Positions 18,101 through 32,600 of a stretch of DNA of 64,000 bases are shown here, one piece after another. Where the stretch lies: positions 7,254,001 to 7,318,000 of the forward strand of contig NC_088788.1 in NCBI RefSeq assembly GCF_949628265.1. Reading direction: 5' to 3'. This DNA comes from Cloeon dipterum. Its lineage: Eukaryota > Arthropoda > Insecta > Ephemeroptera > Baetidae. A program made the translations under genes and the position numbers. Under the pieces are notes generated by a model. It had not been told where the DNA came from and ran no database searches. It saw nothing but the letters and a program-made list of their open reading frames with translations. The first letter of the stretch is position 1. Each line of letters begins with the position of its first letter.

Positions 18101-21100
18101 TTTTCACCCCTCAGCTCAGCTCACAGAAAAATAGTATTATCATCTGCCCATTAACCTATCCCAACGACATTATTTTTCCTTTCCAAGTTCCGCACGTCAT
18201 CCCACGTTTTACTAAGCCTTTTTTCCTCACTCGCATCCCCGCTGACCCACGTTCAAACATAATAAAGCCTTGGAGCACATGTTACGATATCCTTTAAAGG
18301 AGGTTACACCTGTCAAGGATAGATTCTGGATGATCTGGCTACAGAATGCGCGCACACACACACAATGCTTGTTGGTCTTGCAGCGACTACTGCAGTCTTT
18401 GTTAATTCATTCCCTTGTTCCTTGCTAAATTCCCTACTCCCCCAATATGATGTTGCTGGTTTCCAAGTATTTTCCCACCCATAAACTCTAATGTATTTTT
18501 TCCATGGTCAGTGGGAAAAACGCACGTTGCTGCTCCTTCTTATTTTTTTTTACAAAACCAGAGGCTCCCTCAGAGGATCCCTCAACAGCTCAAGGACAAA
18601 TATTTTGTGTAGAGGAGACATCTTGCTGCGCTCTATATTCCCTACTACTCCCAATATGCTGGTTTCCATTTATTTTCCCACCCAGAAACTCTAGTATCAT
18701 TTTTCCCTGCCTGGGTTGACAGGTCAGTTGAAAAAATGGAAATTCTTTGGGAATACTCTTAAGTTGTCCATTCAAGAGCTTGAAAATAAATGTGTTGCTT
18801 CATTTCATTAAAAAATTCCGAGGAGCAGCTGCGAAAAAGGTTTTTCTGGTCATCTATTAGGAAAATTAATAGAATAGAATATTTTTTAAACGCCAAAGGC
18901 GTACAACTGGCACTTGTTTTAGTCAACTTATTGATTGAAGGGTTCAGGCCTCTATTTTCACAACATTAAAAATAAAAAATCTGTGTAAAGAATTCTATTG
19001 ATACGGCCACAAAGTTATTTAATTTAGCAATCTCGCCTGTTGCATCCTACGGTATTGAAGCTATATGGTCATATTTAAATTTAAATGATTTCAATAAATT
19101 AGAAAAGTGCTAAATCCAGATTCTTCAAAAAGGCGCTGGGCGTTGATAAACGAATGCGTCATTTTTTCTCTTTGTTAAAATCTCCGCTCTTGTGTTACAA
19201 AAGACTTGTCTTGTCGCCTTCCATTTTTCGACCCTAAAAACACTTTTGTGTCGTTTTTCTCATTTATTTTTGCTACATAATGCCTGTCTCTACCTACCGC
19301 TGTGATATTTACCTTCGCAGTTTTAAAATTAAGCTTTATTCTGCTTTAGGTTCCCGAAATCCGGTCGATTTTCTTGGTGAACCTCGATTGCTTTTCATGA
19401 TTTATTGCACAGCGTACTGCTTTTCGGAGAACCCCTTTGTCGTGAAATAAAATCAGATTTAAAGCAGAGAGGTAAATCCTCACCGTCCGAGGATAAGTTG
19501 ATAAAATGTTGTTTCTATAAATAATTGTCTCATTACTTTATGGATGTGTGCTGATTTGGGGCAGAGTTGCCCTGTCAGCCCATAATAAACTTAATTTTGA
19601 AACTAAACCTTCTCCAACAACAATTTTTGTCGTCTTGCTGATTTTTTAAACAAACAACCATTAAACTATCCTCTCTCAAAGGGCAACCGAATAAAATTTC
19701 AACGCACGGTTTGAGATTAAAGAGCAGCTCTGCGGGTCCGCCATTTTGATTTTAAATTTCAATCGAGCCGATTACCTACGTTAATTCCGCGTGTGTGCAG
19801 CACCTTGGCTCGTTCGTTCGTTCGCTCGCTCGCTCGAGTGGAAAGTTTACGAGCGGAGTTAACAGAGCAGTTCGAACGCAATTCACTTAATTAATTAGCC
19901 TAATTAGCTGATTAAGAAATGAGCAGACGCGTCGCCTTGGATGGAAAAGCCGCGTCACACTCAACACTCCGTATTTTTCGTGTAGAGCTCGCATGGAGGG
20001 AAAAAAAGATAATGCAGCGAAGGTCTCTGACCTGCATTACGGCGGAGTCAGGCGGAGAGAAAGCGGAGCACACCCCCCAGGGATAAACAAGGGATGCTCA
20101 GCGTTCAGGGTCGGCAATAAAGCGTCTCCCTCCCTGCACGAGTCAGGACGAGATCCGATTACTAAATAAAAGACTACCGACTTAATTTCGAGAGGATGGA
20201 AGGAACAAACGAAAATTGATACGCGTCGCCTCTGCATGTTGCTTAATTTTCTCATGTCGTTGGCTAGAGTTGAGCTTTTACAGATTTTGATTTATGTGAA
20301 ACAAAACTGAGATTAAGTGACATTTTAAATTTTTTTCTTGATTTTTTTTTTGCTCTTTATATCCCTGCCCGAGGAGCGGGAAGAGCGTGCACTGCACTAG
20401 CACGAATGCTGACACCCTGGCGAGTCCCAATAACACCGCGAACGGATAACATGGGCGCACATTTCAGGGACCCAGCCCACTCAAGGGCCATTTGCCTCCG
20501 CAATTTTGTTTTTAAAATTCGTCCCGTGAAGCAAAATCACGCGTGCAGGAAAGGTGCAAACCAGCAAGTAGTAGCGAGTCGGCGCCGCTGCGCCTCCCAA
20601 GCCCGTTGAGCTATATTTGAGCATTTCGAGTCACTAAACTAACCACTTTTTGCCATCTCTGACATTGGGTGGCCAGTATTAGATCTCGGAACTGCTCAAA
20701 AAATACCTCCCAATGCTTTGACACTCCTGAGAATGCCTTAACAATGCGAGATGCGAGCCAACAGGCTGCTATTGTTTTCTAGTGTTTTTGAAGCAATTTT
20801 AAAATCATTTTTAAACAGATGCGAAATTCTTCCTTTACCAGATTAAATCGCAGCTTTTAGTTCGTCCACAGCACTTTTTTTCGTTTCGTAGGCGATTCTC
20901 TCAGAAATTTACTTGTGTTAGCTTCGTTTTTTTTTAACAAATGTGGACCTCTCCTGTCAATCTGTGCGTTGGTGTGTTATTTTTAAAGTTTTTACCCGAG
21001 AAAATCGACATTTTCCTGTAGGGAGGCAGTTTACGGACATGAAAACTGGTAGCAACTTATTTTTCTATTTATTTAGGCTTCAGAACAATCCCCTCACTCC

Positions 21101-23618
21101 AATTTAATAGAGGAGATCCAGAGTTCAAATGTTTTAAAAAAAAAAATAGTGAACCCTCATTAAACACGCAAACGACTGAAAACTCAGTTTCAAACCGCAC
21201 CGATTCCGCCATCTTGAAATGTGCATCGCTGTAGTAAGATCTGCTGCATGTCGAAATTGCGAACCAACCGCGGGAGCAACCTGTTGATCCGAAAAAAGGT
21301 CTCTTTTGAGGACATTTGCTCTCCACGGTACAAAGAAACCCCGCTGCGTAGGTTCTACCTGACATGACCTTGTTTTACCCTATTGTCACAGTCGGGGTTA
21401 GGGGGGCGGCTTTTCAGCCGCCGAGGGTACAAACCGACGATCTCTCTCGCGCGCGCCTTCCGCTCTTTTGCTCAAGTGATGTTGCCGCTTCGCCCCTAGG
21501 GGAGTAGGAAAATTCCAAGGAATGTGCGGCCTCCGACCCGGAGGCGGCAGAGCGGCGGAGGCTGCAGAGCGGCGGCAGTTGAGCGATCGCAACGCCCCCA
21601 GCAGCCGGCCGATCTGCGATTGGAGCGGGGTACTCGGTTCGACTCTCTCTCACACTGCCGGCCGCTGGACCCGCCTCAAAGCCGTATAGAATATGGAGGA
21701 CGATGATTTTAAAGCACTGCAAACTCGCGAAATAGCTGAAAAACTTAAATTTAAGGATTTTGAACCTGGTTTTTGAAAGCTGACGTGGTGTATTTTGCAG
21801 AAATAAATTTTAACTGGAAAATTGTAATATACCTATGCTATATTAGCAAGTATAAAATAAATTTCGCTATAAATAGTGCAATAAAATAGGTAATTAAATC
21901 GAAGGAAAACCAATAATAAATGAACTCAATACTTGTGCAATGATAATTCTCCTTGGGTGACCAGGGATATATAAAACACCACCAGCTTTGACAGCTAAAA
22001 GAAATTGATTTATCTTGAGCATAAAAAGGACCATGAGAAGCGGTCCCTCTCTGTATGATGTCCAGATGTGTTTTTTCTAAGAAAACTATTATTGTGTACG
22101 AACAGGATAAGCAAATTCGACATGCACATTTGTGTGCTTATAGAATAATAACAAAATATAGATTTATGACAAGGGCGAGAGTGCTCGACCTGTTTGACAA
22201 GACATTGCTTTTGTAAACAGTGCTCTGATCACCTGTGCTGCTGGTGACCTCTTGTTCTCAGTGCAGTTTTCTTGTGGTTGCTTATTGTTGAAAACAATGA
22301 TTGTCTGCTTCACTTGAATGTACCTTTCCTCTGTGGGACAGGAAAAGTGGTTCTGCCCATTTGGCTTGGCTCGGACACAAGGAAACCCACATAAAACCTT
22401 AGCTGCCAAAGCTGGTGTTTTATATATCCCTGGTCACCCAAGGAGAATTATCATTGCACAAGTATTGAGTTCATTTATTATTGGTTTTCCTTCGATTTAA
22501 TTACCTATTTTATTGCACTATTTATAGCGAAATTTATTTTATACTTGCTAATATAGCATAGGTATATTACAAAATTAAAATAATAATTAGGAAAATTTGG
22601 ACCTCGTTAAATATTAAAGGGTAAATTATGCCCCCGGTAAATAGTCCAATTTGAGAAATGCGTCAAAGAATATTAAGGAAATGGTGCGATGTGTCAAAAC
22701 TTATTGCAAAAAATGTTTTAAATCTAATTTATCTTTTTAGGATTATCAAATGAACCCTTTTTATTTTGTCAAATATTTTTTCAATGTTTTTCATATACTA
22801 GACCGGTGTTTTCTGTCCAGAAATCTACCAATTCGCACAAATTTTTGTCTACAAACCAAACACTTGTGAAATAGTGGCCGGGAAACTGACTATAAAATTA
22901 TTCAAAAGCAGATCTTTCTTGAAAATCCTGAAATTCTTTTTTGCCTTTCCACAATTATTACTTTATAACTGCTATCAGGAACGAGCTAAAATTTGGCCAG
23001 AGTACCGGATAAATTTACGAAAAAAAATATGCTACAAAGTTTTCATGCTAATGAAGCACACAGTCTTGCTTTTTCATTATTTATTTCTTCAGAAGGGAAA
23101 CTTCCCAAACTTCCCTCATAATAGGCGAACTGTTGTATAGATCGCGAGCGGAGGAAACGAATTAAAGCGAGCAAATATCGACAAGCCTGTCATTTTTTAT
23201 ATATATCATATTTTTTTAGACAATCAAACTATCGCTTCTTGGTCCTGATTTGGTCGTTCCTGAATCAACAAATTTCGCTGTTTCAAAATTATATTAAAAT
23301 TTAATTAATTAAACCCTTTGGGTCTAGTTAACTCAAATATAAAAAAACTGCTTCCATTCCTGTTAACCATTTAAGAAACAAGTTTAGTGCTTCAATTTTC
23401 CTCCATTAAAATCACAAATTTAGCCTCAATTTTCGCGAACAACAATTTCGCAATATTGCTGAGATCTACAGCCAACTAAATTAACAATAAAGCTACACAG
23501 TTTAATCACAAGCACGCTTTTGGCGGAAAGCACAGTAGAGAATGCAATAACGGGTCGCGGCGGCAATAAAGCGGAGGCGGCGGCGACAAATCTTTGTGCC
23601 GCGATAATTAAGTGGCGC

Positions 23619-23663
<45 letters not shown>

Positions 23664-26600
23664 GCGTCCTTGCGAGGCCGTCGTCGTCGGCCGCGGAATG
23701 GGGCACGCGGAGCGCACAAATCTGTTGATTTGGACCATTGATGGAGGCGCGGGCGGGTGGGGCGTGGTCCTCATCCGAACTGACTCTTGGCCGCGCGAGA
23801 GAGTGAGTGTGTGCGAGTCAGTTCAGTGCATGGAGTGTGAGAGTACGTCGTATTGATCAGCCTCGGCCGCGCGCCTTTCATGCCATCCATGCACTGCGGA
23901 GCTCACTCGCTCGCGCTAATGGCGCCGCCAAGCGCCGCCGGCGCCTCGCCCAACGTGCAGATAATATGAAAAATGCGTATAAACATCCTGTGGGCAGCGA
24001 AATTCTGAATAAAAGCACCGGAAATCTGGGAAAGTTACGCAAAATATGCAAATTAGCTGTTGTATAGGCAATTTTGCTTGAGGATTATTTAGAAATATTT
24101 GACAGAACAACTGCGGATGAACCGTCAAAATCACAATACGAATTCGAGCTAATTTTTTCTCATTTTTAATGTTTCGCAGGAAAATTTAACTATTAGGTAA
24201 TAAATTTTTCCATTCAAATTAAAAATCTGTAGCAATATAGCCATTAAGTATAATTTTTCATCGGCCCAAGAGTATCTTTGCCAGTAAAGTTGTATTTTTC
24301 ACACGCTTATTCCGCACAGACAAAGTAGAGCATAGCAGGTCAAAAAATCTGAACACTTTGTATGAATTTTGTCTTGGTGACTACAACAAGTAATTGATTT
24401 GTTTGTGAAATTTAGCAGATGGGTTGAAGATGAAAAATAAAATCAGCTCTAAAATAGTATTTTAGTCTGAATCACTTTTTCGTTGGCGTCAAAAAGACAG
24501 CATATTATATACGCACTTCTTACTGGACAGAATAAAAGAATTAATATTGTCCCCACCGATCCCAGCGCAAACAACGATGCCAGGAAAGGTGTGTGACCTA
24601 CGCACAAGCACACAATCAAACCATTGTTTGTGAACAAATGCATCGCAGGCAGTGCGATGTAAGCATCGACAAAAACACTGTGGAACACAAAATATTTGTC
24701 AATAAACTAAAATGCATCTCTATAATTCAATTTGTCACGCGTCAAATAAGGTGGCCCCAATAAGTGGCATACACAATTGGAAAGATCTCGACGAGAGGAA
24801 TCGGAATATGCCAAGAAAATATGTTCAAGCAACGAAAATCGGCAAAATTTGAATTTTTATTGAAAGAAGGTCCTTTTTATTATCGTAAATTGTTGAACAA
24901 ATTGTTAATCGATCAATTGTTTATGGTATCCAACAATTTAAATAATTTTCAATTGTTGCCCAGTATCATCATTCCACTTTAATCTGCAATTTGCAGTCAG
25001 AACAGACCAAGCACCTAGTAAAATGCACGTTTTGCCAATTTATAGTGGACAAGATTAATAAAAATAATCGGGTAAAATTTTAATTTAAATAGTTATAAGT
25101 CCCTCCGTTTGATTAAAAATTTGTCTGGTCAACTCCTCATTTTAGCAGAAAACTCGAATTATTTATAACTGTTGCCCTATGTATAACAATTCAATTAAAA
25201 AAAAAAGAAACTTCGCGTGATTGCACTGAGGAAGTATTTGGCATTCCAGTGTTTGAAATGCACCGCCGCTAATTTAACGATGTTTGTGGTGGTTTTAGAA
25301 ATCCGTGCAAGCCCATTTTATTCATCATTTTTCCCACAGAAAAATAGTATTATGGTGGCTTCCGAAAGAGCACCCCAAAGGACATATTATATCTTCTCAG
25401 AATCCCCTACACACCATCACGTCTATTCACCTCTGTACATGACTGTTCACATTATTTATTTTTACAATGTTCACACTGGACCACCTACGACCTGCGGTCA
25501 AAGCTCTAAAGTCTGTAAGAAAAAAAAGTGATCCATCATCCAATAAAGATATTTTAAATCTTTGAGTGGCAGTTCCGGGGAAGAGTACAATCCTCCCCCG
25601 TCCCGTGGGATGCCCACCCACAGTGCGACTTGTTATATTTCCTGGTCAAATTTTGTTGTTTGATTATGACATCTCTCGTCGAGATCTATCCAACGATGTG
25701 CGAATTCTGCTCCCTATTGCGAAATAAATCACGACTTTCAAGTTGGGAGACGGACGCTTTGTTGCCAATTTTCTACATATTTTCGCGGTTAATGACGATG
25801 CTCTGATTGCAATCGGTCCTAAAACGTCTGGCTTTTAAGGAAGGGAAATATATTACGATTTTTTATTCAGAAAAACTGTGCTAAACGTTTTAAACAACAT
25901 AAACTTATCAGTCGATTTTATTATTAAAAAATATTGTGGTCAACAGTCTAACCATTTGATCCCAAAAACCACAGCAACTCGTCATTCTCTCCACCCTAAT
26001 ACGATTTCCCGCTGTTTAACCATTGTCGTAGGCCTTGTTGCGTCCGTTCCCCACGCGATTAGGGAACAAAATGGGCGTGCGGCGAGCCGGAAAAGTCGCC
26101 AGTTACCCCGACATTGGCCGTGACGTTATTTCCAGTTTCGCGGAGACGGAAAATCGCGTTTGCCGCCGTCTGTGCTTCGTGCTCCGTGCTCCGCAATCGA
26201 TCCCACACTTTTCACGAAATTTTCATTCATCTGCCTTTTGGCACGATTTTCCGCGCCCATTACTAACTCTGTGCTATCTTGTCTTTTCGAACAGGACTGG
26301 GGAGTGGCTCGGAGGGCATGAGTGGCGACGCCGAGGATGAACTCTGCGACGACCCCTCGTCCGTCCTCGACGACATCTGCCAGGGCGCCAGGCTCGACAT
26401 GCTCGAGACGCATCAGCACTCCGACAACCCCTACCATAGGTGAGTCGAAAATTTTCAGTTTTCATTTCTGTTCGGGTTCCGCCTCGTGAAACTGAAGCTG
26501 CGTTTTTAAAAAGGAAAGCCGCAAACAGATGACGCCACTGTTTAATTACGAATTTTAGCTATGATTTTGCGTCTCTAGGGTAAAAAATATTATTTTGATC

Positions 26601-29600
26601 AGGGGAAAATCAAAATTGTGTTCCTGTGAACGCTAAAAATTTTTTCAAGGACAAAACGAATTTTTGTTGCCTATTCTTCAGTATCTGGCTGAATTAATTT
26701 CGGTTTAAACTATGTTAAAATAAATATCTCTGCTTCTAAAATGCAGAGCAACAAGATTGTATGAAGAGTCGCATTGAAAATGCCTTAATATATTAAATTA
26801 AACAGTGACGCCATCTGTTGACATCCTCAAACTTTCCATAATCGTCCTGTTTGTAACTGTGTGTGACGTCACGGCTGACGTCACATTCGATTGTCTGACG
26901 CATCTCATGAATCAATTATCTCCGAATAACACCGTTTTATATACATATAATCTTCTTCCTATTTCTCCCTTTAAACCAGAGGAGAGAGAAGGAGGTGTTA
27001 AACCAATAAAAACAGAGGTGTTGAATTAATCCGACGATCGGAGTCCTCTGAAGGCGGCCCACCTGTGACCTGTGTTGTCTCGAATAATTTTGAAGGGCCG
27101 CTGTGCGCGCCGCGCCGTCAGTCTGGCGATTGCTAATTACAACTGCCGCGCGTTCTCGCATGTGTGCCGTTTTTCAGAAACACATGCAGCAGCGAGAGAG
27201 GCTGCAGCTGCCGGCACGGAGCCATTATTATATTCGCAGCCATTGTCCAAGGGCAGATGGTGAAATGGAGCGACGTACACACACACACTCCCCTTTATTT
27301 CCTGCGCCGAAATTCTCTCTTTTTTATTTCGCTTTTCTCCCGCTGGTCTCCGTCGCCAGTTTGAGAATAATTATTTGCCATTGCACTGCAACCGCCAAGA
27401 AGTATAGTGCTCATTTCGCGCTGCACCGAACAAAACCAACTATCTCGCTGTTTTGAAAATTAGGCTGCGCGAGAGGAAATGTGTTTCTCGCCCCCTCGCT
27501 CGATTGCCTTTTATCCTCCGTCAGTCGGCACTGTCGGCAGTGTCGTCTTCTGCGTGCCCAGGAAATTATTGTGTTAGGGACAGAGATGGAGGAGATTCGA
27601 AAATAATTAGAGCCGTTCACACAGGGTTTAATTTAAAGAATCGATTCTTAGGCAAACTCATTGGTGTTTTTGTTTTGATATAAAAAATTATTATATTAAA
27701 ATTTGATTATAATAGAACAATCGTGTGGGTGAATTTAATTCTACTGATTTTAAAATGGCTTCTTCCACAAGCAAAACATCTAACTAGTCGAAAAATATTT
27801 GTAAAATAAATTTTATGTATCACACGCTCTGGTACGTGCGGCAGATGTTTCGGTTCAGCGTTGCTTTACCTAAAAACCAACAGTCACTGCTGCAGTATTA
27901 GAGATGGGTTCAGTTAAAGCCTAAATTGACCTAGGAAGCACTGTAATTTTTCGAGAAAATTAGCTGGAAAGTTGCTGTGCTTTCCAAATGGTAATGGCTG
28001 TCTCCTTACTTGAAATCCGATTTAATTTCAAAACAAAGAGTTTCCCCAATAAGTGGCATACCGTTGGACAGATCTCGACGAGAGGAATCTAAATATGGCA
28101 AGAAAATATGTTCCAGCACTGTAAATTTTGGAGAAAATTGGCAAAATTTGAATTTTACCGTAGGAAGGTCCCTTTTTCACGCAGGGATGGACACACGCAG
28201 AGATGAAACAGCCTAGCAGGTATTTCTTTTGAAACCAAGGTGGTCCAAAGGTGCGTGTATAATTATGGAATGGCTAAAGCTGCTGCATTATTGACAAAAT
28301 TATCATTTTTCACCGAAAATGCGCGTTTGCTGGCTGATTGAATGGCTGTAGCGTAGCGGCTGTATTGTAAAGGCAACAGAGCACGTATCAAAGAATGGCC
28401 CGACAAGGCCAACACAAAATGACATAGGTATTTTTTCTCTCCCCATCTCCAACATAGACCGACGAGATTTACTTTAGTACCACACAACACAGCAGCACAG
28501 CACATTTTCTACCCATGTGCTGTGCGTGGGTATTGCTCTTTATCAAGCAAGCTGAAGGTTAATGAACCAATTTTACCTGTTAGTTGAACCGATTCACAAT
28601 GCTTAGTCGAAAAATGATCAATATTTTGAAATCTAATATAAAATATAGTTAAAGGAAAAATTAGTCATTTTCTTAAAGTGGAATGATACTGGGCAACAAT
28701 TGAAAATTATTTAAATTGTTGGATGCCTTAAACAATTGACCGATAAACAATTTGTTCAACAATTTGCAATAATAAAAAAATGACCTTCCTACAATAAAAA
28801 TTCAAATTTTGCCAATTTTCTCCAAAATTTACAGTGCTCGAACATATTTTCTTCGCATATTCCGATTCCTCTCGTCGAGATCTGTCCAACGGTGTATGCC
28901 ACTTATTGGGGAAACTCTTGCTTTTGAAATTAAATCGGATTTCAAGTAAGGAGACAGCCATTACCATTTGAAAAGCACGCTAACTTTCCAGCCAATTTTC
29001 TCAAAAAATTACAGCGCTCCTTAGGTCAATTTAGGCTTTAACTGAATCCTAAGGGACGAGTTTATGCATTGGCAACAATAATTTTCCAGGCTTTTCCAGT
29101 ATAATTCCTCTTTAAGAAAGAGCTCTGGTGAAAATTGGGTTTTAAAACCTTTTACTTGAGGCCGTTCAAATTTAAATGAAATTACAAAAAATTGTAAAAG
29201 ACGCACATAATTATTTTTTTAGCTAATGATTCGGGGAAAAGTAGTTTTAATGCTAAATTTATATTAAATTGTATCTTTATAGGACAGAAATACAAATCAT
29301 TTTGCTTAAGTGGCTCCAGGAAGGGTTTAATTGAATATGTTTGTATTTGTACAATTTTTTCCTATGGATACTTTTAAAAAAAGGGGAAGGTATATGGGGA
29401 ATTTTAAGCGTGAATAGGTGTGCAGTTCAAAGGATTCCGAATGGGAACTATCCTATTGTTAGGAATTGACAAAAGGCTATTTTTCTTTGGCATGCGTGTG
29501 ATTGATCATTCCAGGATGCTGGAATGCGCACATATATGCTATAGCTTTCAATTTTCTGCTCTTGGCAACTGCCAAACATTGTTAAATTTTAAATTAACTG

Positions 29601-32600
29601 CTGGGTGTAAACACACAAAATATATTAAATTTGTTGAGTGTATTGATTAAGGACAACAGTTTAGAATTCCCTGCCGCGAGATATAAGGTCGTAATTGTTA
29701 AATAATTCCAGAAAAAATCTCGAAGACGTACATTTATATTTTTAAAATTTTTTAAGCTAATGTTACTGTAAATTACTAAAAAATCTGAAGGATTTTTTGC
29801 TTCTTAGTTTTAATTGATTGAATTAAATATTTATTAGACACCAAAAGGTGTACAACAGATACAATATACAGAGTAATTAAATCACATATCAATGTTTATT
29901 ATCACAGAATTTGCACTCGCAGTCCTCACTCGCTCAAGAGTGATAGTTCAATTTTTTACAGATGAAATGGTGAAAACCGTGGCAAGCGTGTCTCGTGAGC
30001 ATGTGTCTGTTAATAAAGATAGCTCCCTTCCAATTTTGGTTGACCATGGCGGGGGTGACGAAAACCCCGGGTCGATTTCGGAGGCCTTAAAATCCTGGTT
30101 GGCCATGAACTTTCTAAACGAATCATTCTCCGGCAGTGAAAATCTCGTTTGCAATTCTTTTGGATCCGGAAAGAGCTCTTTTTAGGAATCTTGATTTGGA
30201 TGATTTTAATTTAATTTCCTTTATTTGTATTTCACATCGGTACAAAAATCGAAGCTTCTCCATTTCCGTCCGCGCATTTACAAATAATAAGTCTCAAACA
30301 ACAAAATATTAATAACAGTAAATAGAAGAAACATTTCGTTATGTTTGTGTCGCAAGCGAGTGTTCGTGTTTTGCTACATTTGGTGCTTTGAAATTGAGAT
30401 ATTCATCACAAGTATAAAATTGGTTAGCCTAAACAAAAATCTTTAACTGCTTTTCGTATTCGTCTAACTGCTGGTCACCCCGAATCTCTCTGGAAGTTTA
30501 TTATTCTAATTTATTAAAGTCTTTGAGATTTAAAAATGGCCAAATCGCTTCTACTCCGTAGCTCGCGATCGGAGCTATTGCTAGATTAAAAATTTTAAGG
30601 GCTGTGTTGACTAATGACCTGGGGAGAGAGTTTAATTTGGACGTGGCTAGAATTGATGCTTGTAACTTTTTTCTTAATGTGTTTATAAAACGAGATTCCG
30701 GAGGACTGAAACGTTACGCCTAAGTAGGTAAATTCGGTGACGAAATCGACGGCCTCATTTCTCACTACTAAATTGTCGGTTTGCCTCCCTCTTCCCTTTT
30801 TTCTAAACTCGAGTACACTGCATATTTCTTTGTTTTAATTCTTAATTAATATTCAAGTATATCTTAACACGGCAAAAATAAACGTCATTTTGCTTTGTTG
30901 GCTCCAGCATGTGTTAAATTGAATCTGTTTGTAAAATTCTTTCGAGAGATATGTACTTTGCTAACAAAGCAGGGATTTGAGAGGATGCGTTTTTCGGAAT
31001 GGAAATATGTCCTTGGGGATTGACAAAAGCTTATTTTTCGTTGGTATGCAACTATGCGTGTGGTCGATCATTCCATTTTGCTGGAATGTTGTACGCACCT
31101 GGCTTTCAATTTCCTGCTCTTAACAACTGACAAACATAAACTGCTTGGTGTAAACCAGGTGTAAACACACGAAATATAAATTTGTTGAGTGTATTGATAA
31201 ATGGCAACAGTGTAGAATTCCCAGCCGCGAGATTTAAGGTCGTAATTGTTAAATAATTCCAGAAAAAAATCTCCAAGACGGACATTTGTATTTTTAAAAA
31301 CTTTTAAGCTAATGGTACAGAAAATTGCTAAAAAAATCTGAAGGACTTGTTGCTTCTTAGATTTAATTCTGAATTAATATTAAAGTGTATATTAACAGGA
31401 CAAAAATAAGCATCATATTGCATTGTTTACTCCAGCACGAGTTTAATTGAAACTATGTTTTGTTTGTAAAATGTTTTCTAACGCATGGTTTTCTAACTAA
31501 TACATAGGGATTTTAGCGTGAAGAGGTGTGCAGTTCAGGAGGGGGCTTCTGAATGGGAACGGTCGGGAATTGACAAAAGCCTATGTTTCTTTGTTGTGTG
31601 CGCGATTGATCCTGCCGATACACGCACGGATTTCTATTTCCTATACTCTTAACAATTGCCAAACATTGTTGCTCGCGGTGTAAGCACACGAAATATAAAT
31701 TTGTTGAGTGTATTGATAAATGACAACAATGTAGAATTCACAGCCGCGAGATTTAAGGTTGAAATTGTTAAAGTGGAATGATACTGGGCAACAATTGAAA
31801 ATTATTTAAATTGTTGGATGCCATAAACAATTGACCGATAAACAATTTGTTCAAAAATTTGCAATAATAAAAAAATGACCTTCCTACAATGAAAATTCAA
31901 ATTTTGCCAATTTTCTCCAAAATTTACAGTGCTCGAAAACATTTTCTTGGCATATTCCGATTCCTCTCGTCGAGATCTGTTCAACGGTGTATGCCACTTA
32001 TTGGGGAAACTCTTGGTTTTGAAATTAAATCGGATTTCAAGTAAGGAGACAGCCATTACCATTTGAAAAGCACGCTAACTTTCCAGCCAATTTTCTCGCA
32101 AAATTACAGTGCTTCCTAGGTCAATTTAGGCTTTAACTGAATCCTAAGGGACGAGTTTATGCATTGGCAACAACCATTTTCCAGGCTTTTGCAGTATCAT
32201 TCCTCTTTAAATAATTCTAGAAAAAAACCTCTGAGACTTACATTTATATTTATAATTTTTTTAATCTTGTGGTACAGAAAATTAATAAAAAATCTGAAGG
32301 ATTTAATGCTTCCAACTTTTAATTCTGAATTAATATTAAAGTGTATATTAACAGGACAAAAACAAACATCATTTTACTTTTTTTTCTTAATCAAGAACTA
32401 TTCTTCTCTAAAACGAGAAACTTGGTAATTAAATATTTCATGATAATTAGCCTAATATCTTTTCCCTGGCCACCCCTGCATTCATTCTTTCCCTCTGCTT
32501 TTTCATGAATTATTTTATTATCCATCCATTCTAAGACGAATTGGCGCGCTCTTTGTCATCGTTAATCGGTTGTTTTGTGTAGCGTGGTGCCGCGAGTCGA

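Larger units (their letters stand above)
29240..32370. repeat. ~525-bp tandem repeat array with insertions
   Basis: Units start near 29240, 30842 and 31372, with a partial unit near 32327. Each contains TTTGTTGAGTGTATTGAT and GTCGTAATTGTTAAATAATT or close variants. Between units 1 and 2 lies a LINE remnant (about 29820-30840); unit 3 is split by a TTAA MITE (31772-32206). With these removed the period is about 515-530 bp. Located in PPP4R1 intron 3. Confidence 0.7.
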
